Assembly: GCA_047967505.1 (NCBI GenBank)
Contig: CM106540.1
Length of the DNA stretch: 64,000 nt
Source of the DNA: Dipteris shenzhenensis
Lineage: Eukaryota > Polypodiophyta > Polypodiopsida > Gleicheniales
Reading direction: 5' to 3' (one strand)
Shown: positions 44,366 to 53,186 of the stretch, one piece after another
How the letters are laid out: the number at the start of each line of letters is the position of its first letter
Numbering within the stretch: position 1 is the first letter of the stretch
Translations under genes and position numbers: made by a program
The notes under the pieces: model-generated
Databases searched by the model: none
Told to the model about the DNA's origin: nothing
The model's input: the letters and a program-made list of their open reading frames with translations, nothing else

Positions 44366-44880
44366 CCCCTTACCCCCCCTCTCTCTACCATCCCCCTCCC
44401 TCTTCTCTCTTCCCCCCCTTTCTCTGCCACCCCCTCTCTGCTCTCCCCCCTTCCCCCCACCCCCCGCCCTCCCGTGGCGGTGCCCCGCAATGCCGCCTCG
44501 CTCACCGCCAGCGACCCTGCCCCGCCCTCCCATGGTGGTGCCTTACAACATCGCCCCGCTCACCACCCGCCACCCTGCCCCACCCGCTCATGCCCCGCCC
44601 CCCGCTCACCACCCGTCAGCTTGCCCCGCAGCCCGCCCGCCCGCGCTCCGCCCCCCTCTCGGCCTACCACCCTACCCTCCCCTCCCTTATACCCCCCACC
44701 CTGCCGCCGCTACACCCCCGCGGCCCCTCCTTCTCACCCTCCCTATTCCCTCCCCTCCCCTCCCTAGCATTCCCCCCTCCACAGCATTCCCACCTCCACC
44801 TCCCTCCCCTCCCCTCTGTGCGTAAACACCCCCCTTCCCTCTGTGCGTAAACACCCCCCTCCCCTGTCACGAGGGCAAAG
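44366..44880. repeat. C-rich low-complexity region with a 50-70 bp repeated phrase
   Basis: Very C-rich; phrases such as ccgctcaccaccc..gccctgcccc and gcctacaacatcgcc recur at 44470-44640. No protein family is recognisable in the Pro-rich ORFs. Confidence 0.85.
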
Positions 44881-44924
44881 TTTTCCCTAATTTTTTTTTT
44901 CTCTTTTCTCTCGCCACTACACTA

Positions 44925-45090
44925 ATTTTAGGTTAGACTAACCCTGGTTAGGTTAGTCGTCGCTAGGTTAGGTTAGTATTAACCTAGACTAGGTTAGTTT
45001 TAACCTTATTTAGGTTAATTTTAACTGAAGTTAGTTTCGGTTAGTATTAACCTACGTTAGGTTAGTTTTAACCTTAGCTCAGTTAGTATA
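44925..45090. repeat. TTAGGT-type short repeats in both orientations
   Basis: The words ttaggttag, aaccta and ggttagt(t/a)tt(a)acc recur about 20 times in both orientations, so the strand can fold on itself. It resembles a scrambled telomere-like motif (TTAGG-rich) rather than the plant TTTAGGG unit. Confidence 0.8.
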
Positions 45091-45204
45091 GCTATTAACA
45101 CCTATTTCATTAATTTTGAACTCTTGCACTGTCCAAATTCATTTTGTGAGATAATTTTGGATAAAACATTTCAAAAAAAGAGGCTCTTATAAAACAAAAC
45201 ATTG

Positions 45205-45580
45205 AGTCAAAAAGAAAGATTTTAAAAAATCAAATTAGAAAAAATGATGTGAGATGTTATTAAAACTAGAGTACATTAAAAATAGAGTACATCACATTGT
45301 TAAAAGAGACAAAAAGTAAGATTTTAAAAAATCAAATTAGAAAAAATGGCGTGACATGTTATGAAAACTAGAGTACATTTCAAAAAGAGCACATCACATT
45401 TGTAAAGAAGTAGATCATATTACTCAAAGCCATATGGTGTCAAAAAACACCTTAATACAGTCTCTCTTAACATCATCTTAACATCACATTTGTACAAGAA
45501 GTAGATCATATTACTCAAAGCCATATGGTGTCAAAAAACACCTTAATACAGTCTCTCTTATCTTCTTAATCACCCTAAGT
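45205..45580. repeat. Two local tandem duplications (about 110 bp and about 87 bp)
   Basis: The phrase gattttaaaaaatcaaattagaaaaaatg with following text appears at about 45219 and 45332. The phrase gtagatcatattactcaaag, ccatatggtgtcaaaaaaca and ccttaatacagtctctctta appears at about 45410 and 45498. Confidence 0.9.
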
Positions 45581-45622
45581 CTAGAAGATCTCATTATTGG
45601 TCTCTCTTATCTTCTCAACAAC

Positions 45623-46033
45623 CTAATCTTTCACTGCCTCCACAGCTGTATCCTCAACATAATTACATGCGAAGAAGAAATTTAAGCAATCACAAATTGT
45701 TTCTTTATAATTTCTCTGAGAGGCTCTTATTGTTCTCTCAGCATCCGCATCAAATCGCCCATGACGAGAGCTGTGATAACGCATGTTACTTAAGAAGTCT
45801 AATAGATCTTGTCGTGCTTTTATCATACGTCTTAAAAGTCTTTCACTCTCTGCTATCTTGAGAGTCTCCTCCCTCTCTGCGTGCCTTTGTGCAGCAAATT
45901 CCTCTCTCTCCATGTGTGTCAAAGGAGAACCTTGTCGAATTCTGGCCTCTCTCTGTGCTCCTTGGTCAACAATCCATTCTTTGAGATTGTTAATTCCGGA
46001 CTCCACGTCTTCGACAATGCCAAGGACATCCAT
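45623..46033 (-). CDS. Small charged alpha-helical hypothetical protein (136 aa)
   Basis: The ORF starts at ATG 46033 (MDVLGIVEDVESGINNLKEW) and ends ...VEDTAVEAVKD. The middle (residues about 25-95) is rich in Arg, Glu and Ala with leucine-spaced helices (EREEFAAQRHAEREETLKIA ... LLRRMIKARQDLLDFL), suggesting a coiled coil. A Cys-containing segment (ICDCLNFFFACNY) follows. Composition is protein-like and non-repetitive, and the length is good for a chance ORF in AT-rich DNA. No family is recognised. Upstream lies an array of 67-bp repeats, so no ordinary promoter can be proposed. It is on the same strand as, and 1.4 kb downstream of, the peptidase locus. Confidence 0.5.
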   Translation of the reverse strand: MDVLGIVEDVESGINNLKEWIVDQGAQREARIRQGSPLTHMEREEFAAQRHAEREETLKIAESERLLRRMIKARQDLLDFLSNMRYHSSRHGRFDADAERTIRASQRNYKETICDCLNFFFACNYVEDTAVEAVKD

Positions 46034-46039
46034 GGGTGG

Positions 46040-46340
46040 GGAGATGATAAAGAAAGGGAGATGGACTACGATGCAAGAAAGAAGAGAGTGTCTGCGGAAG
46101 GACTACGATGGAAGAATACAAGTTAATGAGAAGCACTAGGATGGATGAAAGAAGAGAGTGTTTGTGGAAGAACTAGGATAGAAGAATACTTGGTTATCAG
46201 GATGGATGAAAGAAGAGAGTGTTTGTGGAAGGACTAGGATAGAAGAATACAAGTTACTCAGAAGGACTAGGATGTAAGAAATAAGAGAGTGTTTGTGGAA
46301 GGACTAGGATGGAAGAATACAAGTGCACTAAGGCACGATG
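46040..46340. repeat. Tandem repeat, unit about 65-70 bp, four copies
   Basis: Units built on aaagaagagagtgt, tgtggaaggactaggat, ggaagaatacaagt. They begin right at the 5' end of the 136-codon ORF and contain its antisense-extended ORFs. Confidence 0.9.
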
Positions 46341-46530
46341 TGTTCACTATGATAAGGATAAGGGTTGGAATAAAGTGAGAGGCACGATGTGTTCACTATG
46401 ATAAGGATAAGGGTTGGAATAAAGCGAGTGGAGATTGAATGCTCTACTTTAAGTGAGTGGAGATGATAAGGATAAGGGTTGGAATAAAGTGAGAGAAGCA
46501 TTGCGAATGCTCTACTTTAAGTGAGTGGAG
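46340..46530. repeat. Short tandem repeat (gataaggataagggttggaataaag)
   Basis: The phrase ggcacgatgtgttcactatgataaggataagggttggaataaag occurs twice and its last 25 bases a third time; the phrase gaatgctctactttaagtgagtggaga occurs twice. Confidence 0.9.
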
Positions 46531-46548
46531 ACTGTCCAACTGAATAAA

Positions 46549-47098
46549 ATTCTCATCACACAAGGATTTATTTCCAAATAATCACATCATCGCACATTCA
46601 TATCATAAAATTGTGTGCATGAAGAAATATATTACAAATATTACATCATCACATATTCATATCAAAATTCTCATCACACAAGGATTTATTTCCAAATAAT
46701 CACATCATCACACATTCATATCATAAAATTGTGTGCATGAAGAAATATATTACAAATATTAGATCATCACATATTCATATCAAAATTCTCATCACACAAG
46801 GATTTATTTCCAAATAATCACATCATCACACATTCATATCATAAAATTGTGTGCATGAAGAAATATATGACAAATATTACATCATCACATATTCATATCA
46901 AAATTCTCATCACACAAGGATTTATTTCCAAATAATCACATCATCACACATTCATATCATAAAATTGTGTGCATGAAGAAATATATTACAAATATTACAT
47001 CATCACATATTCATATCAAAATTCTCATCACACAAGGATTTATTTCCAAATAATCACATCATCACACATTCATATCATAAAATTGTGTGCATGAAATA
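46549..47098. repeat. 118-bp satellite-like tandem repeat, about 4.7 copies
   Basis: Near-identical units begin tctcatcacacaaggattta at about 46550, 46669, 46787, 46906 and 47024. Differences are single bases (catcat/catcgc, tattac/tattag/tatgac). The high identity indicates recent expansion or homogenisation. No ORF. Confidence 0.95.
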
Positions 47099-47189
47099 AT
47101 TATATAAATATCATCAGTAAATGCCACTTAAGTAATAAGTCACAAATTGGTGTATAATCAACAACTACAAACACAACATCATACATGCA

Positions 47190-47460
47190 TCACAACTCTT
47201 GTGATGCTTCTAGTGGAGACTGTGGCAACTCTTCTGATGCTTCCAATGGAGGCTGTGGTGCTGTAGATCTACACTCAGTCTCTACTTCTTCTGTAGTATG
47301 TAGTGATTTCGGACTAGACTCAGTATCCTCTTCCTTAAATGCAAGCGGAGGCGGTGGCAACTCTTCTGATGCTTCCAATGGAGGCTGTGGTGCTGTAGGT
47401 GTACACTGGGTCTCTACTTCTTCTGTAGTGTGCAGTGTGCTTTCATAGTAGACTCAGTCT
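47190..47460 (-). repeat. 132-bp (44-codon) tandem repeat at the 3' end of the peptidase gene
   Basis: Two units start at about 47226 and 47358 (caactcttctgatgcttcca). Read on the minus strand they give HTTEEVET.C...APQPPLEASEELP...L.FKEE(D/E)TES, which matches in style the tail of module C (LPFKEEETES). The last coding exon runs into the first unit, but 2 extra bases there shift the frame to a stop at 47414. The period is a multiple of 3 and the frame is open through both units, so the repeat may once have been a C-terminal Pro/Glu repeat tail. Confidence 0.75.
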
Positions 47461-48465
47461 CCTCTTCCTTAAAGGGAAGCTCTGATATTGCTTCAGTTGC
47501 ACATTGTATTCTAATGGCAGCAATTAGGTCTCGAATGATTTCAGCCCTAAACAATTGTATATCCTCCTCTGAATATTTGAGCTCCAAAGAGTCTTCCGAT
47601 GAGATCTGTGGCTTAAGTGAGAAAATTTCTTTGAAAATCAACATGCAGTTGTAGGCAACTCTCCACCCACAACTATGCCCATCTTCCTGCTCTACTACTA
47701 AACGCTTTTGGAAGTCTACCGAGTCTTTGTACTGTTCTGTTTCTCTGATAGCAGATACCAACTTCTCAGTCGACCTGCTCATCGTGACATATTAAAAAAA
47801 CTTAGTGTGTCTATTACATAAGGTACATAATATAGAAGTAACAACAGATTAATAGAATACTTACGTTTGCACTGAGCCATGAAAGCCTGCAATCGAGTTA
47901 ACAAACCAACAATAGTTGTCTTCAAGGTCCCAAACCACCAGACTCCAATGTTCCCTACACGAATAATTAAGAACCATTATTATTTAACACAATGTTGCCA
48001 GTATAAGATGAAAATAAAGGTTGCCATGATACTTACATCTCATGATATGCCATAAATAGGACTCGCACGCCATGTAAATGTAAAGGCTGTAACAATTTAC
48101 AAACATCGGCTATTGTCTTTCTGCTATCGCTAAGTATAGGAGAAAGGAGGGAATCCAACATATACACACGATTTTGTACGACTCTACCAAATCGTGAGAT
48201 AACTATACTGCACCAACAAATAAATGAATATTAGCTTATTAGATTTAATCAAAATATTGAATTATCAAGCAGAGAAAAAGTTTGTATCAAACATGAGAAT
48301 GGCCATCATAACATTGTTATTGACCTCATTTGAAGCTCTAGAGAGAATTGAAATCTCCTCTCCCCCAAATTCAAGATACTGAGGTCTATGTTGAATCATA
48401 ACCCTAACATTAAAAGAGCTTCCCAATTCTTCCAATGAAGCCATGTTTGTAGAGTTGAGGTCTTC
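47414..48465 (-). CDS. Ulp1-like cysteine peptidase module C (3'-most)
   Basis: Module C begins inside exon 48757-48293 (ASLEELGSSFNVRVMIQHRP ... FGGEEISIL). It continues in exons 48207-48037 (171 nt; VYMLDSLLSPIL ... GVRVLFMAYHE), 47954-47865 (90 nt; EHWSLVVWDL ... WFVNSIAGFHG) and 47774-47414. The signature is H in HWSL, N in FVNSI, and Q/C in VEQEDGHSCGWRVAYNC, the order of the C48 (Ulp1/SENP) fold, which cleaves SUMO-type isopeptide or precursor bonds. Here Asn replaces the usual Asp. Introns have GTAAGT-type donors and GTGTAG/GCAG acceptors, apart from a GTTTGA donor after the first exon. No stop interrupts the joined frame. The final exon ends in an acidic tail and runs into the 132-bp repeat. 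Substrate unknown. Confidence 0.65.
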
Positions 48466-49505
48466 TATCCTCTTTGACTCTTTGACGGCATTCATTTCGC
48501 AATCAACGATTGCTCGAATGGTACATGTTATAAATGCATAGAGATGCAAATCCGTATATGTTGATAGTGTGGTGTCATTTTGTATCTCAAAAATTTGACC
48601 AAGTACCAAAAAGCAATTGTAGCCCACCCTCCATCCACAATTATAGATGTGGCTATTCTCTTGATGTGATACCTGACATGTTATATACTCTATTTGTTGT
48701 GCCAAGTCACATTGCCGCATTACTATGTCGATAGCACCTACTAACTTTCGAGCTGATCTGCACATCAAAACATATAACAACAGTGAATATGTGCATTGCA
48801 TATCAATCTACATGTCAAGAAGTGACAACAAGTGTAGTCTATACTTACTCTAACACATTGCCATGGACGGATGTCATTGAGTTGGCAAAGAAGCACTTCT
48901 TCGCAAGGATGTCCACGACTACCAGACTCCAATGTGAGCTGCATTATCAATAAAGAATAATTACTGTGTTTGAGACAATTCTAGCAATGCAATAGAAAAA
49001 ACAAGTAGGGTTTGATGCTTACTTCTCATAATATGCTGTAAAAATAACTCGTTCGTCATTCATAGGAACGTGCTTCAACCACTTGCAAACATCCTCTATG
49101 GTTTCTTCTTTGTTGCTAAGCACTTCCGAAATACGAGGATCGAGCATATATAAAACGCTTTGTATATTTTGCGGAAAATTTGCTATAACATTACTATATT
49201 AAAAAAAAAGTATTAGCTTCTTGGGTTTAATCAAAATAAGCAAAGTATAAAGCCAAGGAAAAGGCTGCATCAAACCTAAGGATGGTTGTAATGACTTTGA
49301 CATTAACCTCATTCTTAGGATTCAAGAGGATTGAAATCTCTTCTTCACCAAATTCAAAAAAATGAGGTTGTTGTCGAATTAACAACATAGCGGTGAATGA
49401 ACTTCCAATCTGCTCCAATAGATTCATATTTTCATGACTCATCTTGTTGAGAGAGTAGTCTACATCGTATTCTTCTTCACTTGCTATGTCCTCCACATCC
49501 TCCTT
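48466..49505 (-). CDS. Ulp1-like cysteine peptidase module B (middle)
   Basis: Exons 49505-49276 (acidic linker, then LLEQIGSSFTAMLLIRQQP ... FGEEEISIL), about 49192-49023 (VLYMLDPRISEVL ... ERVIFTAYYE), 48938-48849 (90 nt; SHWSLVVVDI ... FFANSMTSVHG), and 48757 onward (SARKLVGAID ... HQENSHIYNCGWRVGYNC). His (SHWSL), Asn (FANSM), Gln and Cys are all present; the Gln-to-Cys spacing is two residues longer than in A and C. The last exon of B is fused without an intron to the first segment of module C, proving that B and C belong to one reading frame. The first intron donor is GTTTGA, as in C. Confidence 0.65.
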
Positions 49506-49559
49506 CTGCCATAAAAATATAAAAAAGTTATGCGATGTACACATCCCAAATAAAGGCTT

Positions 49560-49964
49560 AAACAAGCAGATAAGGTTTCATACATGCTTTCATTAGAGTG
49601 AGTCTCTCCTCTGCTTGGAGCAAAAATTTAAAAAGGTTTCATACATGCTTTCATTAGAGTGAGTCTCTCCTCCTCTTGGAGGAAAAATTTAAAAAGTTAT
49701 GAGATTTACACATCCCAAATAGAAATAATGGTTTAAATAATCATAGAAGTATAAAGATAGCATGCTTTCATTAGACAAGTTATGAGATTTACACATCCCA
49801 AATAAAAATAATGGTTTAAATAATCATAGAAGTATAAAGATAGCATGCTTTCATTAGACTCAGTCTCTTCTCCTCTTGGAGGAAAATATAAAAAAGTTAT
49901 GAGATTTACACATCCCAATTAAAGGCTTGAACAAGCATACAAGTATAAAGATAAGGTTTTATAC
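49560..49964. repeat. Intronic tandem repeats between modules A and B
   Basis: The phrase tttcatacatgctttcattaga(g)tgagtctctcctc..cttggag, and tatgagatttacacatcccaa with ataatggtttaaataatcatagaag, each recur two to four times in units of roughly 65 and 120 bp. They lie within the intron joining 49965 (CAT|GTATAA) to 49505. Confidence 0.85.
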
Positions 49965-51065
49965 ATGCTGCAATGTAGTCATATTTTCAAGTTGTTTCCC
50001 AATGGTAGTAATTAGATGCTGAATACTCTCAGCCCGAAATGCTAGCAGATCGGCTTCTGTATATGATTCCATTTTGACTAGTAACTCCAAATCAAAAATC
50101 TCTCTAAGAAACAACATGCAGTTGTAGGCAACTCTCCACCCACAGCTGTGTCCATCTTTTTGCTCCACTAGCAGACGTCTTTTGAATTCTACTTGATCTT
50201 GTTGCTCTGTGGTTATTCTGACAACAGATACTAGTCGATATGCAGCACTGTCCATCATGACATATTAAATATATTAATATGTCATGATCATAAGATACAA
50301 AATAAGAAAGTATCAAAAATATTAAGAGAATAATTACCTTGGGGAGTTGGCATGATATCCTTCTATTGAATTCACAAACCATAAATGGTTGAGTTCAAGG
50401 TCCCAGAAGATCAGACTCCAATGTGAGCTACACGACCAGAATAAAAATGATTATTGTTTTACACAAACTTGCCAAAGAAATAGTAAAAATAAGGTTAGAG
50501 TTGATACTTACGCCTCATGATAAGGCATTAAGATGACTCGCACCCCATCTAAATTCAAAGGGCTTAACCAGGTACAAACATCTTCTATAGTCTTTTGAGG
50601 AGAGCTAAGAATAGAAGAAAGGAGAGCATCGAGCATGTAGACATGATGCTGCACTGCACTAGGAAGCTGAGCATTAACTACACTGCACCAAGAAATAAAC
50701 AAACATTAGCTCATAGAATTGATTTGCATTCTGCACTAGGAAACTGATATATAACTACACTGTGAATAAATAAACAAATGTTAGCTCATTGAAGTAGCAA
50801 CAAATAAATAAACTTTACCTGAGAATGGCCAAGATAACATTGTCATTAACCTCTTTTAAAGGATTGGAGAGGATTGAAACCTCCTCTCTACCAAAGCTTA
50901 AATACTGAGGTTCTCGTTTCAAAACGATCCTAACTTCAAATGAGCTCTCCATTTTATCCAATGCAGCTAAATTTGATTTTTCAATCAAATTTAGAGGTGG
51001 TTGCATTGTTGAAGTAGAAGGGAGTGCCTTCGTATTGACTTCATCCATTTCTTCTCCCTCTATTG
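49965..51065 (-). CDS. Ulp1-like cysteine peptidase module A (5'-most)
   Basis: Exons 51065-50819 (linker, then LAALDKMESSFEVRIVLKRE ... FGREEVSIL), 50682-50512 (171 nt; VQHHVYMLDALLSSIL ... DGVRVILMPYHE), 50427-50338 (90 nt; SHWSLIFWDL ... WFVNSIEGYHA) and 50247-49965 (YRLVSVVRI ... VEQKDGHSCGWRVAYNC ... EADLLAFRAESIQHLITTIG). All introns are GT-AG, and the splice phases keep the frame throughout. The exon before it joins at phase 0 from the upstream MTase-like ORF (QYLA|GTATGA to TTTACAG|GCAATA), so A is predicted to be fused to that protein. Catalytic set H, N, Q, C as in the other modules; family known for deSUMOylation, target here unknown. Confidence 0.7.
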
Positions 51066-51156
51066 CCTGTAAACAAATATGAGAGATTAGATTCATTATC
51101 TTTAAATTTAAATGATCTTATTTAAAAAATTGTATTTAGTTGAGAAATAGAGAGTT

Positions 51157-53186
51157 CATACCGCTAAGTATTGTCGTAGTGGCCTTTTTTCATAACCCTG
51201 CGAGCCATAATTATCAAAGAAGGCATCATCATGTTTGTCTTCATCCACCAACCTCTCTGTGAACAGGTCATGTAAGTCCATCTTTTCATCATCATCAACT
51301 GGGACATTATGATCTTCAAGGTAATCATCCATGTCATCGGTGTCCTTGTGGTCTATCTCTTTTTCATAGCCTGTGGTTAGATCTGCTTGAAGCTGGAAAT
51401 GAGCCATGAAATGCTTATTTTCAATAATATTTGTGGAGTTGCCTTTTCTTAGGAGATCCTCAAATAAATATCCCATCCCTGCACAAGGTGACCTCCCAAC
51501 CTGCCGGTAGCAAATTCTCCATCATGGTAAGCAAGAGAGAGAGACTTTTTGCAAGACTTCCATAGTTGTTTTTTTGATAATGTATGGACTTGGGAATATC
51601 TTGCTCTTCTAGCATCAATCTCAAATTATTTGAATTCCCTCTTATGTTCTTTTGTAAGGAGTGATCAGGGTTGGGACTCCGCATACACAGAAAGAATGAT
51701 TCAAGAGTTTGAATCGCTATGCCACATTCTCTCTTGCCTCTCTTTGCTGCATAAACACCACTATAGATCTTCAAATCTGATGAATATGCTCGCTCTAGAG
51801 TAACCTGCATGGCTTCTTTGTCTTTTTTATCAACAAAAATGACAATGTTGCAAATCGCCACTTTGCTAATGGTGGTATATACTATTCTATCAATGAAGTT
51901 ATGGATATCATCGCTAGAAACTTCATTGATAAAGAATAGTTGTGGCTTATCCCATGCTGACTCATTCTTGAAGAAGTCATCTTCTGAGACTCCCCTGAAG
52001 TTCACAAGCTTTCCAGACTCTGCCGTAACCTCTATATTGAATTGAAAGCTTTGGTGCATATCTGTCGGCATCCTTATCTCGCTGATTAATCTTTCCACAT
52101 ATGCAACCACCTGTTTTGGGATTTCTTTTCTCATATAAGAGGTTACTATTTCCGACCCATCTTCATCCTTTTTAATCCACCTGTTTGCCCATAGCTTTAC
52201 CTTGGGTGTTGACAAAGAAGCTATATGCTTCACCACATTATAGTCAATGTTACAATGAGTAAGTGGAATTTGTTTCTCTGACAGCAAATACTTAATGGCA
52301 CTATGCACTGCATCACGCCTCACTTGTACATTGATGCATTCTTCCATACAGTGGTCTTTGTCTTTTTTTCCAAAAAACCATTCTTTCTTTAAAATTTTTT
52401 GTGCTGCCATGGATGCATACTTATCAGGTAAGTACTTTACAGGCCTCCACATCCTTGCCGTCAACTCCTTCTTATCCATTACCTTTGACTTGCCGGAGAT
52501 AAACAAAGGAGCTTCATAGGTCAGCTGTCCACGCTCACAAGCAATGCACGTTTCAAGCATCTCATTGAACACTTCAACAGGACGAAATATGATAGAAGTG
52601 TAGTCGGCATATCTGTCCCTTACCACCTTGAGGCTTGTCATACTTTCTTCTCGCTCTTGAGTTCCCCTAGGCACAACTACACTCAAATAAGTATAGAAGT
52701 TTGTGAGTGTGTCGGCGTCTGCTTTTGTGACCTTTCGCTTCAAATCAGGATTTGGAGACCAAATGTTGTCCATATAACCCTTGCCTTCTGTAAGACCTCT
52801 GATGTTGAGGATATCTTACGCTTTCCATGGACATAATGATTAAGTCTTTCGGACTCAATCAAATGCTTGATCTCATGCTTGAATATACAGATTGTTGCAG
52901 GATAATAATGGAATGAACTTATCTTTGCAAATTGTTCTGGAGTGAGTCTTTTGCCCTCCTTTGCTTCCCTTGCGATTTGATCACGAGCATAAGCCCAATG
53001 TTGACCATCAATGGGCTGGAATCTGCAATGAAGGAGGAATTCCTTCTTTACTTCCTTTAGCATATTCTCACCTTGTGCCTCTTCGCCTTGTTCATGTGGA
53101 ATATTTTTAAGAGTGTCTTTAAAGAATTGACTGAAGGTTTCCTCGAAATGTGTAGGCCCTGTAAATGTTATTTGATCCAGAAAACT
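51157..53186 (-). pseudogene. Possible permuted amino-methyltransferase-like domain, frameshifted
   Basis: Main ORF 52773-51460 (437 codons) plus flanking pieces 53186-52740 and 51476-51157 in shifted frames. In order it shows an unknown helical part, WDKPQLFFINEVSSDDIH, a strand NIVIFVDKKDKEAM, a second unit SGVYAAKRGK ... LESFFLCMR, a variable loop, SLSLLLTMMENLLPAGWEV, and after a frameshift near 51470 CAGMGYLFEDLLRKGNSTNI(I)E. This is the layout of beta-class N4/N6 amino-methyltransferases: catalytic region first, SAM motif FxGxG near the C-terminus followed by L..G....IE. The catalytic (D/S)PP(Y/W) is not present as such (DKPQLF occupies its place), so activity is doubtful. Frameshifts lie near 53190 (A run), 52770 and 51470. 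Alternative: an unrelated transposon ORF. Confidence 0.4.

Noticed and set aside
43435-44850. A 471-codon Pro/Ser/Leu-rich ORF
   Set aside because: It runs through polypyrimidine repeats whose composition excludes stop codons; no non-repetitive protein sequence is present.
46549-47098. CRISPR-like regular repeats
   Set aside because: Units are contiguous 118-bp tandem repeats with no unique spacers, in eukaryotic DNA.
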